Assembly (NCBI GenBank): GCA_003315335.1
Contig: QNRL01000001.1
Coordinates: 1-64,000, forward strand
Reading direction: 5' to 3'
DNA from: Pseudocitrobacter faecalis
GTDB lineage: Bacteria > Pseudomonadota > Gammaproteobacteria > Enterobacterales > Enterobacteriaceae
DNA: 64,000 nucleotides
Translations under genes and position numbers: made by a program
Part shown: positions 19,119 through 27,459 of the stretch, one piece after another
Position numbering within the stretch: the stretch's first letter is position 1
Layout of the letters: every line of letters starts with the position of its first letter
Notes under the pieces: generated by a model
Told to the model about the DNA's origin: nothing
The model's database searches: none
The model's input: only the letters and a program-made list of their open reading frames with translations

Positions 19119-20516
19119 ATGAAGCGACTTAAAAATGAATTCAATGCGTTGGTTAACCGGGGTGTCGACCGACATCTGCGTCTCGCCGTTACCGGCCTGA
19201 GCCGCAGCGGGAAAACGGCGTTTATCACCGCGATGGTGAACCAACTGTTAAGCCTGCACGCCGGGGCGCGTTTGCCGCTGTTGAGCGCAGTGCGCGAAGA
19301 GCGTCTGATTGGCGTGAAGCGCGTGCCGCAGCGGGATATGGGCATTCCGCGTTTTACTTACGATGAAGGGCTGGCGCAGCTTTACGGGCAACCGCCAACC
19401 TGGCCGACGCCAACTCGTGGCGTGAGTGAGATTCGTCTGGCGCTGCGTTTTCGCTCCAATGAATCGCTATTACGCCACTTTAAAGACACCTCAACGCTGT
19501 ATCTGGAAATTGTCGACTACCCCGGTGAATGGCTACTGGATTTGCCGATGCTGGCGCAGGATTACCTGAGTTGGTCGCGGCAGATGACCGGCCTGCTACA
19601 GGGGCAACGCCGCGAGTGGTCTGCACAGTGGCGTAAGTTGTGCGAAGGGCTCGATCCGCTGGCGCCCGCCGATGAAAACCGTCTGGCGGCGATTGCTCAG
19701 GCGTGGACTGATTATCTTCATACCTGTAAGCAGGAAGGCCTGCACTTTATTCAGCCGGGGCGCTTTGTGCTGCCGGGTGATATGGCAGGCGCGCCTGCGT
19801 TGCAGTTCTTCCCCTGGCCGGATGTCGATGGTATCGGCGAGGCCAAACTGGCGCAGGCTGATAAACACACCAATGCGGGCATGCTGCGCGAGCGTTTTAA
19901 CTACTATTGTGAAAAAGTGGTGAAAGGCTTCTATAAAGAGCATTTTCTGCGCTTTGATCGCCAGATTGTGTTAGTCGATTGCCTGCAACCGCTTAACAGC
20001 GGGCCACAGGCCTTCAATGATATGCGCCTGGCCTTAACGCAGTTAATGCACAGTTTTCACTACGGCCAGCGCACGCTGTTTCGTCGGCTGTTCGCGCCCG
20101 TTATTGATAAGTTGCTGTTTGCCGCTACGAAAGCGGATCACGTTACCGTCGATCAGCACAGCAATATGGTGTCACTGCTACAGCAACTGATTCAGGATGC
20201 CTGGCAGAATGCGGCCTTTGAAGGCATCACCATGGATTGCCTGGGGCTGGCCTCCGTGCAGGCGACGCAGAGCGGGCTGATTGACGTCGATGGAGAGAAA
20301 ATCCCGGCGCTGCGCGGTCATCGGCTCAGCGATGGACACCCGCTCACGGTTTACCCGGGGGAAGTTCCCGCGCGGTTGCCGGGGCAGGCGTTCTGGGATA
20401 AACAGGGTTTTCAGTTTGAGGCGTTTCGTCCGCAGGTAATGGATGTTGACCAGCCGCTTCCGCATATTCGTCTTGATGCGGCGCTGGAATTTTTGATTGG
20501 AGATAAATTGCGATGA
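19119..20516 (+). CDS. ycjX: YcjX, DUF463 P-loop NTPase-like protein
   Basis: A 465-residue protein, the same length as E. coli YcjX. A P-loop ([12 protein letters not shown], near residues 26-37) and the [13 protein letters not shown] segment (near 132-144) mark a GTPase-like fold. In E. coli the gene is induced by heat shock and is often associated with the psp genes across proteobacteria. The function is unknown; a role in envelope stress is inferred from position. Its end overlaps ycjF by four bases. Confidence 0.93.
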   Translation: MKRLKNEFNALVNRGVDRHLRLAVTGLSRSGKTAFITAMVNQLLSLHAGARLPLLSAVREERLIGVKRVPQRDMGIPRFTYDEGLAQLYGQPPTWPTPTRGVSEIRLALRFRSNESLLRHFKDTSTLYLEIVDYPGEWLLDLPMLAQDYLSWSRQMTGLLQGQRREWSAQWRKLCEGLDPLAPADENRLAAIAQAWTDYLHTCKQEGLHFIQPGRFVLPGDMAGAPALQFFPWPDVDGIGEAKLAQADKHTNAGMLRERFNYYCEKVVKGFYKEHFLRFDRQIVLVDCLQPLNSGPQAFNDMRLALTQLMHSFHYGQRTLFRRLFAPVIDKLLFAATKADHVTVDQHSNMVSLLQQLIQDAWQNAAFEGITMDCLGLASVQATQSGLIDVDGEKIPALRGHRLSDGHPLTVYPGEVPARLPGQAFWDKQGFQFEAFRPQVMDVDQPLPHIRLDAALEFLIGDKLR

Positions 20517-21565
20517 ACGAACCGTTAAAACCGCGCATCGATTTCGACGGCCCGCTGGAAGCGGAAAAAAGCGAACAGTTCCGGCAGTCACAAACCTTCA
20601 CTGATGATGTCGCAGACAAGTTTGCGCCGGCGGTCCTTGATGAAACCCAGCCGGAAGAGGGGCAGGCGGAAGCGGTTGTGGAATCGGTGCTGCGTCCTAA
20701 ACGTAGCCTGTGGCGCAAGATGGTCACCGCGGGCCTCACTATCTTTGGCATCAGCGTGGTGGCGCAGGGCGTACAGTGGACGATGAATGCCTGGCAAACC
20801 CAGGACTGGGTGGCGCTGGGCGGTTGCGCTGCCGGGGCGCTGATTGTTGGCGCGGGTGTGGGGTCGGTGGCAACGGAATGGCGGCGCTTGTGGCGTTTAC
20901 GCCAGCGCGCGCAGGAGCGGGACGAAGCCAAAGAACTCATGCAGAGCCACGGCGTCGGTAAAGCCCGTGCATTTTGTGAAAAACTGGCACAGCAGGCGGG
21001 TATCGACCAGGCGCATCCGGCGCTGCAACGCTGGTATGCGGCCATCCACGAAACCCAAAACGATCGTGAAGTGGTCAGCCTATACGCGCATCTGGTGCAA
21101 CCTGCGCTGGATGCGCAGGCGCGTCGGGAAATCAGTCGCTCGGCGGCAGAATCTGCCATGATGATAGCCGTCAGCCCGCTGGCGCTGGTGGATATGGCGT
21201 TCATCGCCTGGCGCAATTTGCGTTTAATTAATCGTATCGCCACGCTTTACGGCATTGAACTGGGCTATTACAGCCGCCTGCGCCTGTTCAAACTGGTGCT
21301 GCTCAATATCGCGTTTGCCGGGGCCAGCGAACTGGTGCGCGAAATTGGCATGGACTGGATGTCGCAGGATCTGGCCGCGCGCCTTTCCGCACGCGCCGCG
21401 CAGGGGATTGGTGCCGGGTTGCTGACTGCACGCCTGGGCATTAAGGCGATGGAACTGTGTCGCCCACTGCCGTGGATCGATAACGACAAACCCAGGCTCG
21501 GCGATTTCCGGCGCGAGCTGATTGGTCAACTTAAAGGCGTCGTCCAGAAGGGCGGCGCGAAGTGA
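20513..21565 (+). CDS. ycjF: YcjF, DUF697 inner-membrane protein
   Basis: A 350-residue protein (E. coli about 353). After an acidic N-terminal region come two membrane spans near residues 70-120 ([20 protein letters not shown] and [20 protein letters not shown]), then the DUF697 domain with [20 protein letters not shown]. It is translated together with ycjX (ATGA-type overlap) and presumably works with it at the membrane. Confidence 0.93.
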   Translation: MNEPLKPRIDFDGPLEAEKSEQFRQSQTFTDDVADKFAPAVLDETQPEEGQAEAVVESVLRPKRSLWRKMVTAGLTIFGISVVAQGVQWTMNAWQTQDWVALGGCAAGALIVGAGVGSVATEWRRLWRLRQRAQERDEAKELMQSHGVGKARAFCEKLAQQAGIDQAHPALQRWYAAIHETQNDREVVSLYAHLVQPALDAQARREISRSAAESAMMIAVSPLALVDMAFIAWRNLRLINRIATLYGIELGYYSRLRLFKLVLLNIAFAGASELVREIGMDWMSQDLAARLSARAAQGIGAGLLTARLGIKAMELCRPLPWIDNDKPRLGDFRRELIGQLKGVVQKGGAK

Positions 21566-21654
21566 TCTTCTTCAGGCCGACCCTGTGTCGGCCTGTGCGC
21601 ATTTATCCCCTGAACGAAAATCTTTACGGCGCAATGGCGTTTTTTCCGCCATAC

Positions 21655-21672
21655 TGTCAATAATTGTTGACA
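21655..21672 (+). promoter_or_regulatory. TyrR box in the tyrR promoter
   Basis: TGTCAATAATTGTTGACA is an 18-bp palindrome fitting the TyrR-box form TGT-N12-ACA (consensus TGTAAA-N6-TTTACA). Its right half is also a perfect -35 hexamer TTGACA (21667-21672), so TyrR binding would block its own promoter, as known in E. coli. Confidence 0.8.
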
Positions 21673-21742
21673 GCCTGCTTCCCGCCGAACGATAAGTGTC
21701 TTATTATTCATGGGTCTTTGGCTTATAAGGGTGAAAATTCCC

Positions 21743-23284
21743 ATGCGTCTTGAAGTCTTTTGTGAGGACCGCCTCGGTCTGACACGTGAATTACTCGATT
21801 TGTTGGTGCTGCGCGGCATTGATTTGCGCGGGATCGACATTGACCCTATTGGCCGAATCTACCTCAATTTTGCCGAGCTGGAGTTCACCAGCTTTAGCAC
21901 CTTAATGGCGGAGATCCGCCGCATCGCGGGCGTGACCGACGTGCGTACCGTGCCGTGGATGCCTTCTGAACGTGAGCATCTGGCATTAAGCGCACTGCTC
22001 GAAGCGATGCCGGAGCCGGTACTCTCGCTCGACACCCGCAGTAAAATCGAACGCACCAACCCGGCGAGCTGTCAGTTGTTTGGCATGAGCGCCGACAAAA
22101 TGCGCAACCATAACGCCAGCCAGCTCATCAGCGGTTTTAACTTCCAGCGCTGGCTGGAAAGCGAGCCGGTGGAAACACAGGCGGAACACGTGGTGATCAA
22201 CGGGCAAAACTTTTTGCTCGAAATCACCCCGGTATACATGAGCGGCGAGCACGAACAGCGTATCCTTGCCGGAGCCGTTGTGATGCTTCGCTCGACTGTT
22301 CGGATGGGCCGTCAGCTTCAGACTCAGACTCCCCAGGATGTGAGCGCATTCAGCCAGATCGTCGCCGTGAGCCCGAAAATGCGCCATGTGGTCGATCAGG
22401 CACGCAAACTGGCGCTGCTGACCGCACCGCTGTTGATTGTCGGCGAAACAGGCACCGGTAAAGATCTGCTGGCGCATGCCTGCCACCTGGCGAGTCCACG
22501 CGCGGCAAAACCGTATCTGGCGCTGAACTGCGCCTCGATTCCGGAAGATGCGGTTGAGAGCGAACTTTTTGGCCACGCGCCTGAAGGTAAGAAAGGGTTC
22601 TTTGAGCAGGCGAACGGCGGTTCGGTGCTGCTGGACGAGATTGGCGAGATGTCGCCGCGCATGCAAACCAAACTGCTGCGTTTCCTGAACGATGGTACAT
22701 TCCGCCGCGTGGGGGAGGATCATGAAGTGCACGTTGATGTGCGCGTGATTTGCGCCACCCAGAAAAACCTGGTGGAACTGGTTCAGAAAGGGTTGTTCCG
22801 GGAAGACCTCTATTATCGCCTGAACGTTCTGACGCTGAATTTGCCGCCGCTGCGCGATCGTCCGCAGGACGTGATGCCGCTGACGGAACTGTTCGTGGCG
22901 CGCTTTGCCGATGAGCAGGGCATTTCGCGCCCGAAACTCTCGGCCGATCTCAGTAATGTGTTAACCCGCTACGGCTGGCCGGGTAACGTTCGCCAACTGA
23001 AAAACGCCGTCTATCGCGCGTTAACGCAGCTGGAAGGTTATGAATTGCGTCCAAATGATGTGCTGCTGCCGGATTATGACGTCACCACTACGGCGGTGGG
23101 AGAAGAGGCGATGGAAGGTTCGCTGGATGAGATCACCCGCCGCTTTGAACGTTCGGTGCTGACGCAGCTATATCGTAGCTTCCCGAGTACGCGTAAGCTG
23201 GCGAAACGTCTTGGTGTGTCGCATACGGCGATTGCGAATAAACTGCGTGAATACGGTTTAAGCAATAAGAAGAGTGAAGAGTAA
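21743..23284 (+). CDS. tyrR: TyrR, aromatic amino acid regulator
   Basis: A 513-residue protein, the same length as E. coli TyrR. It has an N-terminal ACT domain (MRLEVFCEDRLGLTREL), a PAS domain (about 80-190), an AAA+ domain with Walker A GETGTGKD and a C-terminal helix-turn-helix (TRKLAKRLGVSHTAIANKL). The sigma-54 loop GAFTGA is replaced by HAPEGKKGFFEQ, as in other TyrR proteins, which act on sigma-70 promoters. It represses or activates aroF, tyrP, mtr and others with tyrosine, phenylalanine or tryptophan as cofactors. The start at 21743 is set by similarity. Confidence 0.97.
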   Translation: MRLEVFCEDRLGLTRELLDLLVLRGIDLRGIDIDPIGRIYLNFAELEFTSFSTLMAEIRRIAGVTDVRTVPWMPSEREHLALSALLEAMPEPVLSLDTRSKIERTNPASCQLFGMSADKMRNHNASQLISGFNFQRWLESEPVETQAEHVVINGQNFLLEITPVYMSGEHEQRILAGAVVMLRSTVRMGRQLQTQTPQDVSAFSQIVAVSPKMRHVVDQARKLALLTAPLLIVGETGTGKDLLAHACHLASPRAAKPYLALNCASIPEDAVESELFGHAPEGKKGFFEQANGGSVLLDEIGEMSPRMQTKLLRFLNDGTFRRVGEDHEVHVDVRVICATQKNLVELVQKGLFREDLYYRLNVLTLNLPPLRDRPQDVMPLTELFVARFADEQGISRPKLSADLSNVLTRYGWPGNVRQLKNAVYRALTQLEGYELRPNDVLLPDYDVTTTAVGEEAMEGSLDEITRRFERSVLTQLYRSFPSTRKLAKRLGVSHTAIANKLREYGLSNKKSEE

Positions 23285-23286
23285 AC

Positions 23287-23316
23287 AAAATAGCCTCCAT
23301 CTGGAGGCTATTTTTT
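23287..23316. terminator. Bidirectional terminator between tyrR and tpx
   Basis: AAAATAGCCTCC-ATCT-GGAGGCTATTTTTT forms a strong stem with A-runs on one side and T-runs on the other, placed exactly between two convergent genes. Confidence 0.9.
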
Positions 23317-23338
23317 CATGCGTAACGAGTTTGCAAAC

Positions 23339-23845
23339 TTACGCTTTCAGCGCAGCCAGCGCGGCATCGTAGTCTGGCTCGTTGGTGATTTCGTCAACCA
23401 GTTGGCTGTAAACCACGTTGTCGTTTTCATCAATAACGACAACCGCGCGCGCCGCCAGGCCTTTCAGCGCGCCATCAGCGATACCCACGCCGTAGGTTTG
23501 CAGGAATTCTGGCGCACGCAGGGTAGACAGAGTCACCACGTTGCTCAGGCCTTCCGCGCCGCAGAAGCGAGACTGGGCGAACGGCAGGTCAGCAGACACG
23601 CACAGCACGACGGTGTTGTTCAGCTCGGAAGCCAGCTGGTTGAATTTACGAACCGATGCGGCGCAAACGCCGGTATCGATGCTCGGGAAAATATTCAGCA
23701 CTTTGCGTTTGCCCGCATACTGGCTGAGTGCGACGTCAGAGAGGTCTTTCGCGGTCAGCGTGAAAGGCTGAGCTTTATCGCCGGCCTGCGGAATAGCGCC
23801 TTGAACAGAAACGGGGTTGCCCTGGAAATGTACAGTTTGTGACAT
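23339..23845 (-). CDS. tpx: Thiol peroxidase Tpx
   Basis: A 168-residue peroxiredoxin of the Tpx subfamily that reduces hydrogen and organic peroxides using thioredoxin. The peroxidatic cysteine is Cys61 in [15 protein letters not shown] and the resolving one is Cys95 in [10 protein letters not shown]; both fit the known E. coli positions. It is divergent from ycjG, with 99 bases between. Confidence 0.97.
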   Translation of the reverse strand: MSQTVHFQGNPVSVQGAIPQAGDKAQPFTLTAKDLSDVALSQYAGKRKVLNIFPSIDTGVCAASVRKFNQLASELNNTVVLCVSADLPFAQSRFCGAEGLSNVVTLSTLRAPEFLQTYGVGIADGALKGLAARAVVVIDENDNVVYSQLVDEITNEPDYDAALAALKA

Positions 23846-23912
23846 GATAATCTTCCTGTTTACATATAATTAACGTCGAAACTAGTGTATGTCATCAGGT
23901 GTTAACACGGCA

Positions 23913-23930
23913 AATCCTATTTGTAGGATT
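23913..23930. promoter_or_regulatory. Inverted repeat before ycjG, possible operator
   Basis: AATCCTA-TTTG-TAGGATT is a perfect 7-bp inverted repeat ending just before the ycjG ribosome-binding site (AAGGAG at 23933-23938). It could be an operator in the tpx-ycjG divergent region or a small hairpin affecting ycjG translation. No regulator is known to me for this motif. Confidence 0.45.
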
Positions 23931-23944
23931 ACAAGGAGCAGGGG

Positions 23945-24910
23945 ATGAGAAATGTAAGAGTTTTTGAAGAGGCGTGGCCGTTACATACACCGTTTGTTAT
24001 CGCCCGCGGTAGCCGCAGCGAGGCGAAAGTCGTGGTGGTTGAGCTGGAGCAGGACGGCGTCAAAGGTGTTGGCGAATGTACGCCTTATCCACGCTACGGT
24101 GAAAGCATCGCCTCGGTCATGGCGCAAATTGTGTCGATTGGCGAGCAACTGGAGCGGGGGCTCACGCGCGACGCGCTTGCAGAATTGCTTCCCGCGGGTG
24201 CGGCGCGCAACGCCGTGGATTGTGCATTGTGGGAGCTTGAAGCGGGTCTGGCAAACGCGACGATCCCCGCCATGTTACATCAGACGCTGGCAAAAACGAT
24301 AACCACGGCGCAAACCGTAGTGATTGGCACGCCGGAGCAGATGGCAGCCAGCGCCAAAGCGTTGTTTGAAGGGGGCGCTCGTTTGTTAAAAGTGAAACTC
24401 GACGATCGCCTGATTGCTGAACGCATGGTCGCTATCCGCGCCGCCGCGCCGGAAGCAACATTGATAGTGGATGCGAATGAGTCCTGGCACGGTGAAGGTT
24501 TGGCGGCGCGTTGTCAGTTGCTGGCCGATCTCAATGTCGCGATGCTTGAGCAGCCCCTGCCCGCCACAGATGACAGCGCGCTCGAAAACTTCATTCACCC
24601 GCTGCCGATCTGTGCTGACGAAAGCTGTCATACGCGCGAAAGCCTGCCAGCGCTGCATGGGCGATATGACATGGTCAATATTAAGCTGGATAAAACCGGC
24701 GGCTTAACCGAAGCGCTGGCGCTGGCTCAGGAGGCGCGTGCGCAAGGCTTCGCCCTGATGCTGGGTTGCATGCTTTGCACCTCTCGCGCAATTTCTGCAG
24801 CGTTACCGCTGACGCCGCAGGTTACATTCGCGGATCTCGACGGCCCAACCTGGTTAGCGGTAGATGCAGAGCCTGCATTACATTTTACCACCGGGCAGCT
24901 TCATCTCTGA
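23945..24910 (+). CDS. ycjG: L-Ala-D/L-Glu epimerase
   Basis: A 321-residue member of the enolase superfamily, muconate-lactonising subgroup. It interconverts L-Ala-D-Glu and L-Ala-L-Glu so that murein dipeptides can be degraded. The catalytic Lys motif KVKLDD (near residue 150), metal-ligand regions LIVDANESW, LEQPL and CADESC, and the second lysine in VNIKLDKTGG are visible in order. Its 3' end overlaps convergent mpaA by 10 bases. Together with mpaA and mppA it forms a murein-peptide recycling group. Confidence 0.93.
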   Translation: MRNVRVFEEAWPLHTPFVIARGSRSEAKVVVVELEQDGVKGVGECTPYPRYGESIASVMAQIVSIGEQLERGLTRDALAELLPAGAARNAVDCALWELEAGLANATIPAMLHQTLAKTITTAQTVVIGTPEQMAASAKALFEGGARLLKVKLDDRLIAERMVAIRAAAPEATLIVDANESWHGEGLAARCQLLADLNVAMLEQPLPATDDSALENFIHPLPICADESCHTRESLPALHGRYDMVNIKLDKTGGLTEALALAQEARAQGFALMLGCMLCTSRAISAALPLTPQVTFADLDGPTWLAVDAEPALHFTTGQLHL

Positions 24911-25620
24911 GCCGCAGAACGCCAGCGTAGCAATGCAGTCATCGCACCGAGGTATTTCTCGCTCGCTTCATCCGATGAGATGGGCGGGAACTCGGCGGTG
25001 ATGCAGTGCAGACCAATGTCATTGCACCAACTGCCAAACGAGCCTGGCGTTTCGTATCCCACACTGCCTACCAGCGGTAGCGTAAACGCGTCTGCCAGCC
25101 AGCGGCCCAGTTCACTGTGACGCGGATCCTCAATGCAGGCCAGCGGATCGTGGAAAGAGACGACCCAGGCCGGGTGGATTTGGTGAATCAACTGGCAAAG
25201 CGCCTCACTTTCCGGCTCGGAACCGGGGGCATCGCCGGTAAGTAACACCACATCGCGGCTTTCCGCCGAACTGTTCCAGCGATAGACCGTTTCACCTGCT
25301 TTCCAGTTCGCTGACGGGAAATTGCGATTTAAATCCACACCGTTCGCATTGGCCCGCAAGCCTAACTGGCAACCATCCGGATTCACCGTTAACACCACAT
25401 GATGCCGCCGTAACTCGGGTGACAGCGTTCGCAGCGTACATGAGAGGGTGACAATCGAGGCGTTTTCGTCGCCATGCGTCCCGGCAATAATTAACCCACT
25501 GGTATGATCGGCGAGCGGGGCGGGAAACCAGATAAGCGGCGCGCCCAAAAGTGAACGACCATAGTGTTGCGTACCGGGCGGAAAAGCGCCCCGCAGGGCG
25601 CGAGGACGAGTGGCGGACAT
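24901..25620 (-). CDS. mpaA: Murein peptide amidase A
   Basis: A 239-residue M14 zinc carboxypeptidase that removes meso-diaminopimelate from murein tripeptides in the cytoplasm. The zinc motif HxxE is in GTHGDENAS (near residue 69), the arginine/asparagine substrate site in NANGVDLNRNFP, and the later His in SFHDPLACI. It has no signal peptide, as expected for a cytoplasmic recycling enzyme. It is divergent from mppA. Confidence 0.93.
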   Translation of the reverse strand: MSATRPRALRGAFPPGTQHYGRSLLGAPLIWFPAPLADHTSGLIIAGTHGDENASIVTLSCTLRTLSPELRRHHVVLTVNPDGCQLGLRANANGVDLNRNFPSANWKAGETVYRWNSSAESRDVVLLTGDAPGSEPESEALCQLIHQIHPAWVVSFHDPLACIEDPRHSELGRWLADAFTLPLVGSVGYETPGSFGSWCNDIGLHCITAEFPPISSDEASEKYLGAMTALLRWRSAAQR

Positions 25621-25796
25621 AGAGAATCCTGATTATGAGTACTGATATAAGCAGTGTTGTGCAAAATTCACCGTGAATCAAATGGTTTCCGTGTCAGAAA
25701 ACATTCGTTATATCAATTTTATGTGATAAGCCGTTTGCATTTAAGACGCCTGAAACAAATAATATTTTCATCAAGTTGGCTTATTAAGGGGATGTC

Positions 25797-27413
25797 ATGA
25801 AGTATCCTTTCACGTTGTCGTGCTGTGCGTTATGGCTCAGTAGTCTGAGTTCTGTTGCTCTGGCGGCAGAAGTACCCGCCGGGACGGCGCTGGCAGCGAA
25901 GCAGGAGCTGGTTCGTCATATTAAAGATGAGCCCGCCTCTCTGGACCCGGCAAAAGCGGTAGGTCTGCCGGAAATCCAGGTGATCCGTGACCTCTTCGAA
26001 GGGCTGGTTAACCAGGATGATAAAGGGAATATTGTGCCTGGCGTCGCGACGCGCTGGCAGAGTAATGACAATAAAATCTGGACATTTACGTTACGAAATG
26101 ACGCCAAATGGTCTGACGGTACGCCGGTTACCGCGGAAGACTTTGTCTATAGCTGGCAGCGTCTGGTTGACCCCAAAACCACCTCACCGTTTGCCTGGTT
26201 TGCGGCACTCGCCGGTATAAATAACGCGCAGGCCATTATCGATGGTAAAGCGAAGCCGGACACCCTGGGCGTGACGGCAGTTGATCCGCATACCTTACGT
26301 ATTCAACTGGATAAACCGTTGCCGTGGTTTGTGAACCTGACGGCCAATTTCTCGCTTTATCCGGTGCAAAAAGCCAATGTTGAAAGCGATAAAAACTGGA
26401 CGCGCCCTGGCAAGCTGATTGGCAATGGCGCTTACGTGCTGGCCGACCGCGTGGTGAATGAAAAGTTGGTGGCAACACCGAATGTTCACTACTGGGATAA
26501 CGCTAAGACCGTGATTAAAAAAGTGACTTTCTTACCGATAAACCAGGAGTCGTCGGCGACGAAACGTTATCTGGCCGGGGATATCGATATTACCGAGTCC
26601 TTCCCGAAAAATCTGTATAAGAAACTACTGAAAGATATTCCGGGGCAGGTGTATACCCCGGCTCAACTCGGTACCTATTATTACGCCTTCAATACCCAGA
26701 AAGGGCCTACAGCGGATGCGCGCGTTCGTTTAGCGCTGAGCATGACGATTGATCGCCGCATTATCGCGGAGAAAGTGCTGGGTACCGGTGAAAAACCAGC
26801 ATGGCACTTTACACCCGATGTCACCGCAGGGTTTAAAGCCGAGCCAACGCAAATGGAGCAGAGCAGTCAGGAAGAACTGAATGCTCAGGCGAAAACCTTG
26901 TTGCAGGCGGCGGGTTATGGCCCGAATCGGCCGTTGAAATTGACGCTGCTGTATAACACCTCGGAAAACCACCAGAAGATTGCGATTGCTGTGGCCTCAA
27001 TGTGGAAGAAAAACCTCGGTGTAGATGTGAAGCTGCAAAACCAGGAGTGGAAAACGTATATCGATAGTCGTAATACTGGCAATTTCGATGTGATCCGCGC
27101 ATCCTGGGTGGGCGACTATAACGAACCGTCAACCTTCCTGTCGCTTCTCACCTCAAGCAACACCGGGAATATTTCGCGCTTTAGCAATCCGGCATATGAC
27201 AAAGTTGTCAATCAGGCAACGCTTGAGAACACCGAAAAAGCACGCAATGCTGATTACAACGAGGCAGAGAAAATTCTCGCTGAGAAAGCGCCTATTGCGC
27301 CGATTTACCAGTATACCAATGGTCGCTTAATTAAACCGTGGCTGAAGGGGTATCCTATAGAGAACCCGGAAGACGTGGCGTATACGCGGACAATGTATAT
27401 TGTGAAGCACTGA
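25797..27413 (+). CDS. mppA: MppA, periplasmic murein tripeptide-binding protein
   Basis: A 538-residue solute-binding protein of the OppA family with a Sec signal peptide (MKYPFTLSCCALWLSSLSSVALA). It delivers L-Ala-D-Glu-meso-DAP to the Opp permease. Family segments include ELVRHIKDEPASLDPAKAV and VVNEKLVATPNVHYWDN. The AAGGGG ribosome-binding site is 6 bases before the ATG. It stands next to mpaA and ycjG, which process the same peptide. Confidence 0.96.
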   Translation: MKYPFTLSCCALWLSSLSSVALAAEVPAGTALAAKQELVRHIKDEPASLDPAKAVGLPEIQVIRDLFEGLVNQDDKGNIVPGVATRWQSNDNKIWTFTLRNDAKWSDGTPVTAEDFVYSWQRLVDPKTTSPFAWFAALAGINNAQAIIDGKAKPDTLGVTAVDPHTLRIQLDKPLPWFVNLTANFSLYPVQKANVESDKNWTRPGKLIGNGAYVLADRVVNEKLVATPNVHYWDNAKTVIKKVTFLPINQESSATKRYLAGDIDITESFPKNLYKKLLKDIPGQVYTPAQLGTYYYAFNTQKGPTADARVRLALSMTIDRRIIAEKVLGTGEKPAWHFTPDVTAGFKAEPTQMEQSSQEELNAQAKTLLQAAGYGPNRPLKLTLLYNTSENHQKIAIAVASMWKKNLGVDVKLQNQEWKTYIDSRNTGNFDVIRASWVGDYNEPSTFLSLLTSSNTGNISRFSNPAYDKVVNQATLENTEKARNADYNEAEKILAEKAPIAPIYQYTNGRLIKPWLKGYPIENPEDVAYTRTMYIVKH

Positions 27414-27424
27414 GTTGCTTAGAA

Positions 27425-27459
27425 AGCCCTGACGCGTTATTGCACGTCAGGGCTTTTTT
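27425..27459. terminator. Terminator after mppA
   Basis: AGCCCTGACG...CGTCAGGGCT makes a strong stem followed by six T. The convergent gene to the right ends inside the T-run. Confidence 0.9.

Noticed and set aside
23318-23842. Plus-strand frame of 174 codons over tpx
   Set aside because: Exact antisense of tpx and begins inside the tyrR-tpx terminator.
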